64,000 nucleotides of DNA from CAWIMX01 sp963837345. Its GTDB lineage: Bacteria; Acidobacteriota; Vicinamibacteria; Vicinamibacterales; CAVVIG01. The stretch spans positions 744,001 through 808,000 of the forward strand of contig CAWIMX010000001.1 of the NCBI GenBank assembly GCA_963837345.1. Direction: 5' to 3'. Position numbers and translations under genes: made by a program. The notes beneath the pieces are model-generated. The model searched no databases, was not told the origin of the DNA, and worked only from the letters and a program-made list of their open reading frames with translations. Shown piece by piece: positions 42,164 through 52,600 of this stretch. The first letter of the stretch is position 1; the number at the start of each line of letters is the position of its first letter.

Positions 42164-44230
42164 GTGCGTTTTCCCTCAATTGCAAGGAGAGCCGTAATTT
42201 CCAGACGCTTGGCCGTCGTTGCCGTCGCCATCGCGGTGTCCGCCCTGGCGGGCTCTGTGGTTCCTTCCGCGCAAACGCCTCGCGCCATGACGCTCGTCGA
42301 CCTCGTCGGGATCGACCGGCTGGTCGATCCCCAGCTCTCTCCCGACGGCACGATGGTGGCCTACCAGCTCAACATGACGGACTGGAAAGCCAATCGGCGC
42401 GTGCCGCACATCTGGCTGCAGCGCGTCGGCGACGGGGCCCCGGTCCAGCTCACGACGGGCGCGGCACCCGACACGACGCCGCGCTGGTCGCCTGACAGCC
42501 GCACGATCCTGTTCGTGCGCGCCGGCCAGCTCACGACGGTCCCGGCGACGGGCGGCGATCCCGTCGCCGTGGGCAAGCACGTCGCCAGCGTCTCGGCGCC
42601 GGTCTGGACGCCCGACGGGACGGCCGCGTACTTCCTGTCCTACGATCCGCCCTCGGCCGAGCAGGCGCGCCGTGATGCCGCCAAAGACGACGTGTTCGCG
42701 CTCGACGAGGACTACCGGCAGCGGCACCTCTGGCGCGTGACGATTCCAGGCGGGATCGAAACGCGCCTCACGAGCGGCGACTGGTCCGTGATGGCCTACC
42801 AGCCGTCGCGCGATGGCCGCCGGATCGTGATGAGCCGGGCGCCGACGCCGCTCGAGGACGACAGCAACCGCGCAGAGCTCTGGATCACGGATGCCGACGG
42901 GGGCGGCGCTCGTCAGCTCACGCACAACGACATCCAGGAAATCGACCCCGAGATCGCGCCCGACGGCCGCGACGTGCTGTTTGTCGCCAACGCGAACGCG
43001 CGGCTGGAGTCGTACTACAGCGGCGGCGTGTTCGTGGTGCCTGCCACCGGCGGCCCGCCGCGGCGGCTCATGCCCGGCTTTACGTACGACGTGCAACGGG
43101 CCTCATGGGCGCCCGACGGCCGCGCGATCTTCCTGGCGGCCGATATGGGCGTGCATACGGAGATCTTCCGCCTGGATCCCGATGCGGCCGCTCCCGAACG
43201 ACTCACCGACGGGCGTCATTCGATCCCCGAACAGCCGGCGCCGGGCGTGTGGTCGCTGGTGCCGGCCGCCGGCCGGATCCTGATCCAGTTCGACGAGCCC
43301 ACTCGCTACGGCGACGTGTACACGCTGGCGCTCACGCCCGGCGCCCAACTCGAGCGCGTGACCGCAGTCTACGACGACCTCGCCCGCGACTTTCGACTGC
43401 CCCGCCAGGAGTCGGTCACGTGGACGAGCCGCGACGGCGCCACGATCGAGGGCCTGCTCTTCTACCCGCTCGACTATGTCGAGGGACGCCGCTACCCGCT
43501 GATGGTCCAGCTGCACGGCGGCCCGGCCTCGTCCGACGGCTTCGCCTTCTGGGGCTGGATGGACTACGTCCAGGTGCTCGCGGCGCGTGGGTGGGCCGTG
43601 CTGCGCCCGAACTATCGCGGGAGCATCGGCTACGGCGACGCGTTCCTGCGCGACGTCGTCGGCGGCTACTTCACCAACGCGCCCCTCGACGTCCTGGCGG
43701 GCGTCGACGCGCTCGTCGCGCGAGGCCTGGCCGACGGCGATCGCGTCGCGGTGATGGGCCACAGCGCGGGCGGCCATCTCGTGAACAAGCTGATCACCGC
43801 GACCGACCGGTTCAAGGCCGCGTCGTCGGCGGCGGGGGTCGCCAACTGGATCTCGTTGTACGCGCAGACCGACACGCGCGTGGATCGCGACCTGTGGTTC
43901 GGCGGCACGCCGTGGCAGAGGAACGCGCCGATCGCCACGTTCTGGGATCAGTCGCCCCTCAAGGACGCCGCGAAGGTCACGACGCCGACCTTGTTCCTGT
44001 TCGGCGAGAACGACACGCGCGTGCCGATGCAGCAGGGCCTCGAAATGTACCGTGCGCTGAAGGCGAACGGCGTGCCGACCCATCTCTATATCGCGCCGCG
44101 CGACTTCCATCAGTGGACGGAGCTGCGTCACCAGCTGTTCAAGGGCAACGTCGAGCTCGACTGGTTCGAGCGGCACGTTCGCGGCCAGCCCTACGAGTGG
44201 GAAACGGCGCCCGAAACGGGAGCGCCCTGA
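42164..44230 (+). CDS. S9 family peptidase (DPP-IV/acylaminoacyl peptidase-like), exported
   Basis: 688 residues if GTG 42164 is used. The start is uncertain: AAGGAGAG (42184-42191) is best placed for an ATT codon at 42197, which would give an ideal signal peptide (SRRLAVVAVAIAVSALAG); TTG 42209 is another option. After the leader comes a WD40-like TolB beta-propeller ('DPQLSPDGTMVAYQLN', 'TPRWSPDSRTILFVR', 'DPEIAPDGRDVLFVAN'). The alpha/beta hydrolase follows: 'YPLMVQLHGGPASSDGFAFW', 'VAVMGHSAGGHLVNKL' (Ser), 'LFLFGENDTRVPMQQGLEMY' (Asp) and 'YIAPRDFHQWTELR' (His). It should clip dipeptides or acyl residues from peptides in the periplasm. Confidence 0.9.
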   Translation: MRFPSIARRAVISRRLAVVAVAIAVSALAGSVVPSAQTPRAMTLVDLVGIDRLVDPQLSPDGTMVAYQLNMTDWKANRRVPHIWLQRVGDGAPVQLTTGAAPDTTPRWSPDSRTILFVRAGQLTTVPATGGDPVAVGKHVASVSAPVWTPDGTAAYFLSYDPPSAEQARRDAAKDDVFALDEDYRQRHLWRVTIPGGIETRLTSGDWSVMAYQPSRDGRRIVMSRAPTPLEDDSNRAELWITDADGGGARQLTHNDIQEIDPEIAPDGRDVLFVANANARLESYYSGGVFVVPATGGPPRRLMPGFTYDVQRASWAPDGRAIFLAADMGVHTEIFRLDPDAAAPERLTDGRHSIPEQPAPGVWSLVPAAGRILIQFDEPTRYGDVYTLALTPGAQLERVTAVYDDLARDFRLPRQESVTWTSRDGATIEGLLFYPLDYVEGRRYPLMVQLHGGPASSDGFAFWGWMDYVQVLAARGWAVLRPNYRGSIGYGDAFLRDVVGGYFTNAPLDVLAGVDALVARGLADGDRVAVMGHSAGGHLVNKLITATDRFKAASSAAGVANWISLYAQTDTRVDRDLWFGGTPWQRNAPIATFWDQSPLKDAAKVTTPTLFLFGENDTRVPMQQGLEMYRALKANGVPTHLYIAPRDFHQWTELRHQLFKGNVELDWFERHVRGQPYEWETAPETGAP

Positions 44231-44266
44231 GTGAGTCGATACCGCGCCCATCCGCCTCTCTAGCCC

Positions 44267-46144
44267 ATGCAGCCCGATTCTGCGATGCTCCAGGCCACGT
44301 TCGACTCGATGCAGGACGGCATCCTCGTCGTGGGCCGCGACGGCCGCGTGGCGTTCTGCAACCGCCGCTTCGCGGCGTTGTTCGGGCTGCCCGCGACGGG
44401 CGAAACCGGGCACGACGCCATTGCGGCGGCACTCGATCGTGAGCTCGCGGAGCCGTCGGGATCGCTGCTGCGCATGCCCGACCCCGGCGCGACCGACTCG
44501 GTCGAGATCATCCAACTGAAGGACGGCCGCACCCTCGAGCGCCGCATCGCGCCCGTCGATCCGCCCCATCCGGGCGCCGCGCTCGTCGCCCTGTATCGCG
44601 ACATCAGCTACCGCGCCAGGGAAGGGGCGGCGCTGGACGAGTATCGCCTGCTGCTCGAAAAGGCACAGGAAGTCGCGCAGATCGGCAGCTGGGTGCTGCC
44701 CCTCGACGGCTCGAATCGCATCAGCTGGTCGCCCGAAATGTACCGGATGCACGGCGTCGCGCCGGACCAGTTCGACGGCACCGTGCAGTCGGCCGCCGCA
44801 TTCATTCACGAGGACGATCGCGCCGAAGCCCGACAAGTGGGCGACCTGGCGCTGCGGGAGCGTCGCCCGTACGAGCACGAACACCGCATCGTCCGGGCCG
44901 ACGGCATCGTTCGATGGGTGCGCTCGAGCGTCACGATGACATGCGACGCGAGCGGGACGCCCGTCCGGTTCATCGGCACGCTGCAGGACGTGACCGAGCG
45001 GCGGCTGCTCGAGGAGCAGCTGCGGCAGGCGCAGAAAATGGACGCGATCGGCCGGCTCGCCGGCGGGATTGCGCACGATCTCAATAATGCCCTGACGGCC
45101 ATTGCGGGGTTCGCCGAGCTCGCGCTCGGCGACCTGCCGCCCGGACATCGGGCGCATGACGACGTGGCGGAAGTGCGGAAGGCGGCCGAACGCGCCGGCT
45201 CGGTCACGCGCCAGCTCCTGGCGTTCAGCCGGCGCGAGCTCCTCGAACCCCGGCTGTTCAACCTGGGCGACACCGTCGGCGCGCTGGGCCGGTTTCTCGG
45301 CCGTCTGCTCGGCGACAACATCGAGCTCGTGGCCACGACCGCGCCGAACCTCCCGCCCCTCCTCGGCGACCCCGGGCAGGTCGAACAGGCCCTGGTGAAT
45401 CTGGCGGTCAATGCGAGAGACGCGATGCCGCAGGGCGGCCGCCTGACGATTTCGGCAACCGTGGAGGACATCGACGTCGGCTTCGCCCGCGCGCACGTCC
45501 CGATGCAGCCGGGACGCTACGTCGTCCTGAGCGTCGCCGACACGGGGCTCGGCATGTCGGCGGAGACGCGCGCTCGAATCTTCGAGCCGTTCTTCACCAC
45601 CAAGCCCGTCGGCAAGGGCACCGGCCTCGGCCTGTCGATGGTCTACGGCACGATGAAGCAGAGTGGCGGATTCGTCTACGTCGACAGCGACCCGGGCCTG
45701 GGATCGACGTTCCGTCTGTATTTCCCGCCCGCCCAGCCCGCCAACCCCAGGCCCGCGCAGCCCGCCGCCAGCCATGAAGCCGTTCCCACCGTGCTCGTCG
45801 TGGACGACGAGCCGGCGGTCCGCGCCCTCGTCTCGGCGACGCTTCGCGGGGAGGGTTACCGCATTCTGCAGGCGGCCTCGGGCGAGGAAGCGTTCGACCT
45901 CGCGACAGAGGACGGCACGACCGTCGACCTGCTCCTCACCGACGCGACCATGCCCGGCAAAGGCGGGCTCGAGCTGGCCGAGGAGCTCCTGGCCCGGCAG
46001 CCGGGACTCGCCGTGATCGTCATGTCGGGCTACACGCACGATGCCAAGAGCCTGGATCACCTTCGGGGCTCGGTCTCGGTGTGCCAGAAGCCGTTCACGC
46101 CCCGCGAGCTGCGACAACGCGTCCGGCAGGCACTGAACCGCTGA
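44267..46144 (+). CDS. hybrid sensor histidine kinase with two PAS domains and a C-terminal receiver
   Basis: 625 residues, no membrane spans, so a cytosolic sensor. PAS-like domain 1 at about 5-110 ('FDSMQDGILVVGRDGRVAFC'), PAS 2 at about 125-245 ('LEKAQEVAQIGSWVLPLDGS', ending with a PAC 'RFIGTLQDVTERRLLEEQLR'). HisKA with phospho-acceptor His270 ('GIAHDLNNALTAIAGFAEL'), HATPase ('LVNLAVNARDAM', 'VADTGLGMS', 'GKGTGLGLSMVYGTMKQSGG'). Receiver at about 507-622 with acidic pair 'VVDDEPAV', Asp559 in 'LLLTDATMPGKGG', and 'VCQKPFTP'. No response regulator is adjacent, so output probably goes by phosphorelay. It starts 36 bp after the S9 gene. Confidence 0.93.
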   Translation: MQPDSAMLQATFDSMQDGILVVGRDGRVAFCNRRFAALFGLPATGETGHDAIAAALDRELAEPSGSLLRMPDPGATDSVEIIQLKDGRTLERRIAPVDPPHPGAALVALYRDISYRAREGAALDEYRLLLEKAQEVAQIGSWVLPLDGSNRISWSPEMYRMHGVAPDQFDGTVQSAAAFIHEDDRAEARQVGDLALRERRPYEHEHRIVRADGIVRWVRSSVTMTCDASGTPVRFIGTLQDVTERRLLEEQLRQAQKMDAIGRLAGGIAHDLNNALTAIAGFAELALGDLPPGHRAHDDVAEVRKAAERAGSVTRQLLAFSRRELLEPRLFNLGDTVGALGRFLGRLLGDNIELVATTAPNLPPLLGDPGQVEQALVNLAVNARDAMPQGGRLTISATVEDIDVGFARAHVPMQPGRYVVLSVADTGLGMSAETRARIFEPFFTTKPVGKGTGLGLSMVYGTMKQSGGFVYVDSDPGLGSTFRLYFPPAQPANPRPAQPAASHEAVPTVLVVDDEPAVRALVSATLRGEGYRILQAASGEEAFDLATEDGTTVDLLLTDATMPGKGGLELAEELLARQPGLAVIVMSGYTHDAKSLDHLRGSVSVCQKPFTPRELRQRVRQALNR

Positions 46145-46220
46145 TCCCGATCCGGGCGCCGCTGGCCGCGCCGACGCTGGTACACGTCCTGCATTCCACT
46201 CGAATCGCGAGGAGGGTCCC

Positions 46221-46859
46221 GTGAAAACATTCAGCGTTGCCGCGGCGGTGGCCGCCGCTGTCGTCCTCGGCGGAGCATCAGGTGTCGCCCAGACGCCACA
46301 AGAGCCGCCGCCCACACCGCAGCAGCTCTTCGAAGCGGGCGAGTACGGCAGGGCCCTCGACGTCCTGCATCAGCAGCACGAAGACGACCCGATGGGGGCC
46401 TCGGATCATTACCTCGCGTCGCTCGTCCTGCTCCGAACCGCGCCGCCGGAGGCCGATGGCGCGCGACAGGAACTGGACGCCGTGGCCGAAGACGAGAACG
46501 ACGGGTGGAAGAAGACCGCCGAGTCGGCGCGCGCCCTGCTCGACAACGACGTGCGGGCGGCCGTGGCCGCCGCCACCGAGGCGACCGTCGTGGCGCCGGA
46601 TCTCTTCGCCGCGCAGTATCAGCTGGGGCTGGCCCGGGCGAAGGCCGAGAACTGGGCCGGCGCGGCCGACGCGTTCGAGCGCGCCACCCAGCTGAATCCC
46701 TCGTTCGCCTACGCGCACTACTACGCGGGGCTGGCGTACTCGCGGATCAAGCGCACCGATCGCGAGGCGCAGCATTTCGACACCTTCGTGAAGCTCGCGC
46801 CGAAGGCGCCCGAGCGGCTCGCCGTCGAATCGATCCTGCGCACGCTGCGCGGCCGCTGA
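46221..46859 (+). CDS. exported TPR-repeat protein
   Basis: 212 residues from GTG with GAGGAGGG before it. Signal peptide 'VAAAVAAAVVLGGASGVAQ'. TPR-like helix pairs: 'QQLFEAGEYGRALDVLHQQH', 'SARALLDNDVRAAVAAATEA', 'LFAAQYQLGLARAKAENWAG' and 'SFAYAHYYAGLAYSRIKRTD'. TPRs hold protein complexes together; a periplasmic role in assembly or as a Tad-pilus accessory (three Tad-type genes follow, after 190 bp) is possible but unproven. Confidence 0.82.
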   Translation: MKTFSVAAAVAAAVVLGGASGVAQTPQEPPPTPQQLFEAGEYGRALDVLHQQHEDDPMGASDHYLASLVLLRTAPPEADGARQELDAVAEDENDGWKKTAESARALLDNDVRAAVAAATEATVVAPDLFAAQYQLGLARAKAENWAGAADAFERATQLNPSFAYAHYYAGLAYSRIKRTDREAQHFDTFVKLAPKAPERLAVESILRTLRGR

Positions 46860-46948
46860 CCGTCCGGCCCCCGGCCGGCGGGCTGCACAATCCTGCACGC
46901 CCGCCCCGGGGGGCCGCTCCCGCGCCGGAGGATTACGATCACGTTCCG

Positions 46949-46975
46949 CCCGGGCAGGGTTTTGTAAAGCCCGGG
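46949..46975 (+). terminator. possible terminator hairpin after the TPR gene
   Basis: CCCGGGC (46949-46955) and GCCCGGG (46969-46975) around a 13-nt loop containing TTTT. It lies in the 190-bp gap before the Tad genes. With no T-run directly after the stem, termination is uncertain. Confidence 0.35.
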
Positions 46976-47052
46976 ACCGCCGCTTTTCGTCACCGCTGGC
47001 CGCTCCCCTCCCGCAACCCGTTGATTCGAAACGGTCCCGCCGCCCTGGGCAA

Positions 47053-47544
47053 ATGTGGCAACACCTCTGCACGCGTTCCCGACGAATGGTCCGTCCCTTC
47101 GACGTCCTCCGGCGCCTCCGCAGCGCACGCGGCCAAAGCATGATCGAAGCCGCGATCATGACGCCGCTCCTGCTGCTGGTGACGTTCGCCATCATCGATT
47201 TCAGCGTGATCTTCTTCGTGTATCTGGCGCTCGAAAACGGCGTCAGCCAGGCGACGCGCTTCGGCGTCACGAACAACACGCTGCCCGGCCTGACGCGCGA
47301 GGAGTCCATCAAGACGGTCATGCGCGAGGCCACGCCGACGCTGACGATCGACGACGCCGACTTCGAGTTCAGCCATCTGTCGGGCGGCGCGTGGGTCGCC
47401 GGAGCCGGGGCGCCCGGCGACGTCGAGAAGCTCACGGTTCACCACGTGCACGACGTCTTCGTGCTCAGACCCTTCTTCCCCGGCGGCGAGATCAACTTCG
47501 CGGTCGAGTCGGCGATGAAGACCGAGCGAGCGTTCACACCATGA
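47053..47544 (+). CDS. TadE-like pilus protein
   Basis: 163 residues (ATG 47086 would give 152). TadE signature: a short basic N-terminus, 'ARGQSMIEAAIMTPLLLLVT' with the Glu five residues into the hydrophobic stem, then 'FAIIDFSVIFFVYLALENGV'. This is a type-IV-pilin-like segment that would be processed and inserted in the inner membrane. TadE/F proteins are minor pseudopilins of the Tad (Flp) secretion/pilus machine. The next gene overlaps by 4 nt. No TadA, TadB/C, RcpA or Flp gene is present in this window. Confidence 0.85.
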   Translation: MWQHLCTRSRRMVRPFDVLRRLRSARGQSMIEAAIMTPLLLLVTFAIIDFSVIFFVYLALENGVSQATRFGVTNNTLPGLTREESIKTVMREATPTLTIDDADFEFSHLSGGAWVAGAGAPGDVEKLTVHHVHDVFVLRPFFPGGEINFAVESAMKTERAFTP

Positions 47545-48134
47545 AGGCTGCCATGCGGCTCGCCCGCGGCCGCGACCGCGGGCAGAGCCTCCTCGAGTTC
47601 GCGATCGTGATGCCCGTACTGCTGGTGCTCGCGCTCGGCGTGAGCGAGTTCGGATACGTGCTGCTCGACAAGCACGTCATCACGAAGATGGCCCGGGAAG
47701 GCTCGAACCTGATTTCCCGCGACACCTCGCTGCAGGACGCGACCACGGCGCTCACCACGATGGCGTCGCGGCCGGTCGACTTCTCGAGCGGCTCGAAGGT
47801 GATCTTCTCGGTGCTCAAGAAGGGCGCCACGACGGGCACCGCCAACTACGGGCAGACCGTCCTCTATCAGCGGCACGAGTACGGGGCGCTCGCCCAGTCG
47901 AGCCGGCTCACGACGGCCGGCGGCGGCTCGTTCGGTGGAGCGCCCGACTACAAGGCCGCCAACTCCGACAACAACACGGGACTCCGGGTGACGAACGTTC
48001 CGAACGATCTGATCCAGGCGCCGGGCGGCATGATCTACGTGACCGAGATCTACACGACGCACACGATGATCACGCCCCTCACCAATCTGGGCGTCGTCGT
48101 GCCGCCCATCCTGTACTCGGTGGCGTACTTCTGA
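47541..48134 (+). CDS. TadE/TadF-like pilus protein
   Basis: 197 residues, ATGA overlap with the previous gene. Same minor-pseudopilin head: 'RDRGQSLLEFAIVMPVLLVL' and 'ALGVSEFGYVLLDKHVITKM', with a Glu at the family position. The globular part ('IFSVLKKGATTGTANYGQTV', 'GGMIYVTEIYTTHTMITPLT') is periplasmic. Probably pairs with the upstream TadE as in known TadE-TadF heterodimers. Confidence 0.82.
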   Translation: MKAAMRLARGRDRGQSLLEFAIVMPVLLVLALGVSEFGYVLLDKHVITKMAREGSNLISRDTSLQDATTALTTMASRPVDFSSGSKVIFSVLKKGATTGTANYGQTVLYQRHEYGALAQSSRLTTAGGGSFGGAPDYKAANSDNNTGLRVTNVPNDLIQAPGGMIYVTEIYTTHTMITPLTNLGVVVPPILYSVAYF

Positions 48135-48177
48135 CGCCCGCCGACCTGGCGTGCATCTTTCGATGAGGGCTCGGCCA

Positions 48178-49609
48178 ATGAAGACACTTCGATCGCGGCT
48201 CACCGGCGAAAAGGGCTTCACGCTGATCTACGTGACGGTCGCGATGACCATGCTGCTGCTCTTCACCGGCCTGGCGACGGATGCCGGCCGCGGCTACGTC
48301 GTGCAGGCGCAGTTGAGCAAGGCCGTCGACGGCGCGGCGCTCGGCGCCGCCCGCATGCTCAACAGCGGCGATCCCGAAACCGAGGCGCGGCACATCTTCG
48401 ACCAGAACTTTCCGCCTGGACACCTGGGCACGCTCGGCACGCCGACGATGACGTTCGACCTCACCACGGACGAAGCCTCGGGCAAGAACATCGTGACCGT
48501 GGGCGCGACGACGGTGCTGCCGACGACGTTCATGAAGATCGGCAACTTCGACACCCTGAACGTCAGCGCGTCGGGTCAGGCGACCCGGCGCATGGTCGAC
48601 CTGTCGCTCATTCTGGACGTGTCGAGCTCCATTGCCTCGGCCTGGCCGGCCGTCCGCGACGCGGCGCGCGCGTTCGTGGGCTCGTTCGACGCCACCCACG
48701 ACCGCCTCTCGCTCGTGACCTACGGCAACGGCGGCGAGGTGCTGTTCGCGATGCCGTCGAGCCGCGGGTTCGACAAGACCGGCCTGACCTACGCCATCCC
48801 CGACTATCTGCCCGGCGGCAGCACGGCGATGGTCGAGGGGCTCTACCGCGGATGGGACGAGCTGCGATCCGTGCCGTCGGGCACACAGTCGAGCCTCCGG
48901 GTGATCGTGCTCTTCACCGACGGCGCGTCGAACAGCGTGCCCGGCATCTACGAGGCGTCGCCGGGCTCGGCGAAAGGCCTCCGCACCTACGACTTCCCGA
49001 AGAACTCGCCGGATCCGAACAACCAGACCTGGAACAACCCGACGATCGCGGGGCTCTACGACACGCAGACGGGCGCCGGCGGGCCGTCGGTACAGCCTGA
49101 CCGTGACCAACTGGAACGACATCACCACGCTGGCCGCCGTGCCGTATCTGCCGCTCACGAGCACGCACACGCACCATCGGAGCATCGGGATTCCGACGAC
49201 GTTTCCGCTCCAGTCGTCGACCATTACGGTGAACGGCGCGCCGCAGTCGGCCGTGCGCGGGCTGCGCCACAAGAACGTCGGCACGGGCCGGTATCCGGCC
49301 GAGGTGTTCAACATCAACAACGCGGCGCGCAACCTGCTCGAGATCATCGCGAACGATGCGCGGGCCGCCACCGACGGCGACTACCGCGTCCGCATCTACA
49401 CCATCGGGATGGGCGATCTCGTGCAGTACATGCTCGGCACGATGCCCGAGAAGCCGGAAGACATCCTCATGCGGGTCGCCAACGACCGGCGCTCGCCCGA
49501 CTTCAACGCCGCGCAGCTCGAGGGCAAGTTCTACTACGCCGAAACGGCCGCGGACGTGAGTCCGGCGTTCCAGGCGCTGCAGAACGAGATCATCCGCCTG
49601 AGCAAATAG
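48178..49609 (+). pseudogene. TadG-like von Willebrand factor A protein, single frameshift
   Basis: ATG 48178 has GAGGG eight bases upstream. The N-terminus 'GEKGFTLIYVTVAMTMLLLF' is the TadG-type membrane segment, followed by a Flp/TadG domain ('SKAVDGAALGAARMLNSGD'). The vWA domain has MIDAS motif 'LSLILDVSSSIASAWPAVRD' (DxSxS) and 'VIVLFTDGASNSVPG' (T-D-G). The frame breaks near 49083-49100 and resumes as 'YSLTVTNWNDITTLAAVPYL' to a proper end 'ALQNEIIRLSK'. Dropping one G from GGG at 49080-49082 restores 'GGRRYSLTVTNWN'. TadG anchors the Tad pilus to the envelope. Break probably a sequence error. Confidence 0.8.
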
Positions 49610-49624
49610 CCGGCGGCCGGACGC

Positions 49625-52600
49625 TCAGAAGATCTGGCCGAACGAGAAGTACAGCCGCGGGCTGCGGTGATTCCGTGGCAGGGGGACGCCGAGGTCGAGC
49701 CGGAGCAGGCCCACCGGCGTCGACAGCCGCAGACCGCCGCCCGCGCCCACGGCGAGATCGGTGAACGACAGATCGCGCGCCCGCTCGAAGACGTTGCCCG
49801 CGTCGATGAACCCGACGCCGCGCAACCACCCGACGATCGGGAATCGCAGCTCCTGGTTCAACACGATCATCGACTGGCCGCCCACCGGATCGCCGAAGAA
49901 ATCAGCCGAGCCGAGCGCGTTGTCTTCGTACCCGCGCACGGTGTTCACGCCGCCGGCAAAGAAGCGCTCGCTCGGCAGGAGATCCTGGCCGAAGCCCGCG
50001 CCGAGCCCCATCCGAACGCCCGAGGCCGCCACCATCGGCCCGACCGGCACGTAGACGAACTGCTGCAGCACGTACTTCAGGAACCGCACGTCCGAGCCCA
50101 ACGCGGCGGCGCCGTACTCGACCTCGGAGGCATGGAACAGCCCGCGGCGGGCGTCGAACGGGTCCGCGCGGGTGTCGACGATCGCCGTGGTCGTGAGGCG
50201 CGCCTGCTGGCTGGTCTCGTCGAACGAGATGCCGAAGGGATCGTTCGGGTCGGAGTCGAAAAACGTGTGGTTCCACTCGAACTGATAGCCGTACGCCAGC
50301 TGCAGCGATCGCCACGCCGTGAAGCGCTGCTCCGCCGTCACGGTCGTCTTGTTCGTGACGACCGAGAGGAAGCCTTCCTGCTCGAGCACCTGCCGCGAGC
50401 GCTCGGCGAAGACGCTCGACTTGAGCCGGCGTCCGAAGAACGTCGGGAACGTCAGGTACGTGCGGCCGATTCGATCGTCGCGGTCGGCGCGGCCCGTCAG
50501 CCCGAGCGTGCCCGGATGGCCGAACAGGCCTCGCCGCTGAAGGTCGACGCTCGCGCCGGCCCCGAACCGGCGCGCGTCGGCGGCCGGCGCGGGCTCGTCG
50601 CTGATGTTGAACCCGTAGCGGAGCCGCCAGTCGGGCTGGCGTACCAGCGTGACGCGCGCCTCGACGGGTTCCAGGCCCGGGGCATGCGCCGCGCCGTCGA
50701 GGGGGACGGGCTCGATGTCCACGCTGCGAAACAGCCCGAGATCGAACAGCCGGCGACGGGCGCCGTACCACGCGTCGAGATTCACGGGCTCGCCCGCTTC
50801 GAGTTCGAGCATCCTCGTGATGATGCCCGGATCGAGGCCCGGCGCGCCGGTCACCGCGACGCTCTGCAGGACCTGCCGCGGCCCCTCGTCGATCGTGAGG
50901 GCCACCGCAACCGTGCCGGCGTCGCGGTCGATCGTGGTGTCGGTCGTGACCGCCGCCGCGTTGAAGCCGTGCACGGCGTAGTCGCCTTCAAGGGCCCGGC
51001 GCGCGCGATCGAGGGCCGTTTCGCTGAACGGCGCGGACGCCTCGAGTCCGAACGCCTTCCGCACCTCGGCCTCCGGCCGCGCGTCCGCGCCCGCGATCGA
51101 GACGCTCGCCACCCGGAACCGGGGGCCCTCGACAATGGCCACCGGCAGCACGGCGCGGTCGTCGTCGAACGCGATCGGGCCGGCCGTGACCCTCGCGGCC
51201 AGATAGCCATCGGTCCGATAGAGCGCCGCCACCCCGTCAGCGAGCGTCGCCGGCTGAAGCCACGCGTCGGGCGTCACGAGCGCGTCGAGGCGCGCGGCGG
51301 CCACCGCATCGTTCCCGGAGAAGCGGACCTCGCGCGATCGGCTCCGATCGCCGGGCTCGACGTCGACCCGCACGTGCTTCTCGACGGGGCCCGCCTCTTG
51401 CGCCTGCGGCGCTGCCGTCTGCACCGGGCGCCCCACCGAGACTCGTGCGCGCAGGTAGCCCTCGGCGGCGAGCTCCCGCCGGACGCCGTCGGCCAGATCG
51501 GTCACGAGCGCTTCGTCGAAGATCGCGTTGCTCCAGATGTCGCGCAACCGGGCCAGCGCGGCGGAGGAGAGCGTGACGCCTTCGACGTCGAGCGCGGCCA
51601 GCGGGCCCGGCTCGATCTCGTACTCGAGGGCCACCGTCGACCCGTCGCCGGACTCGGCGCGGCGGGCATCGACGCGCGCCTCGAGGAAGCGACGGTCCAG
51701 ATAGAAGCGTCGCAGTCGATCGCGGTCGTTCTGCCAGCGGTAGAAGTCGAACCGGTCGCCTTCGACAAGATCGAGCCGGTCGCGCAGCTCCCGGTCGGGG
51801 ACGCCCGGGGCACCGGTGAAGGCGACCGATGCGACGGGCTCGCTCGGCGCCGCTCTTTGACCCGAATTTCCCGCCGCCGGGCCGCCGAACGAGAGATCGT
51901 GGCGCACTTCGTACAGCCGCGACGTGTCGTCGAGCGACACGGCGCGCAGCTCCACGCTGCGACGGGGCGTGAAGGACGCCACCCACGTGAACTGGCCGCT
52001 CTCGCCCAGATTGCGCGACAGGATGACCTCGGCATAGGTGGAGAACCGCTTCGACACGGTGAGGCGCGTGCTCGGGTCGGTGTCGCCGGCGATGAGCGAC
52101 GGGTCGCTCTGGAGCGTGTCGACGCCCGAGCCCTGCTCGAGGCGCAGCGTGTCGAGACCGATGGCCTGCGCGGCGAACCCGAAGGCCTCGCCCGACAGAT
52201 ACGCGAGCACCTGGTTGCTCGCCACCGCGGTGCCGGCGCCGCCGGCCTGGTCGGCCAGGCGCCCGGTGACGAGGAGCGACACGATGTCGGTCTGCCCGAG
52301 GGGCGGGTCCGACGACAGCGTGCCCTTGACGGTCTCGGGCGTGCCGGCGATCGACAACGACACGTCGACGCCCGCGATCCGCGTGCGGGCGACGAGATCC
52401 AGATCGGGCACGATCGCCCGCGGATTCGAGAAATCGATCGTCCCGCGCTCGACCTGGTAGACGCGGCCGCCCAGGTACAGCACGCCGCCTTCGCGAATGG
52501 TCGCGCGGCCGACGACGCCGGGGCGCGCGGCGGTGCCGATCAGCCTGAGGTCGACGCTCACGTCCATGCGCCCGTAGTTGTTGTCGACGATCAGATCCTC

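Noticed and set aside
43103..46315. 1070-codon minus-strand ORF
   Set aside because: Antisense to the S9 peptidase and histidine kinase, both of which have complete catalytic motifs. The minus translation has none.
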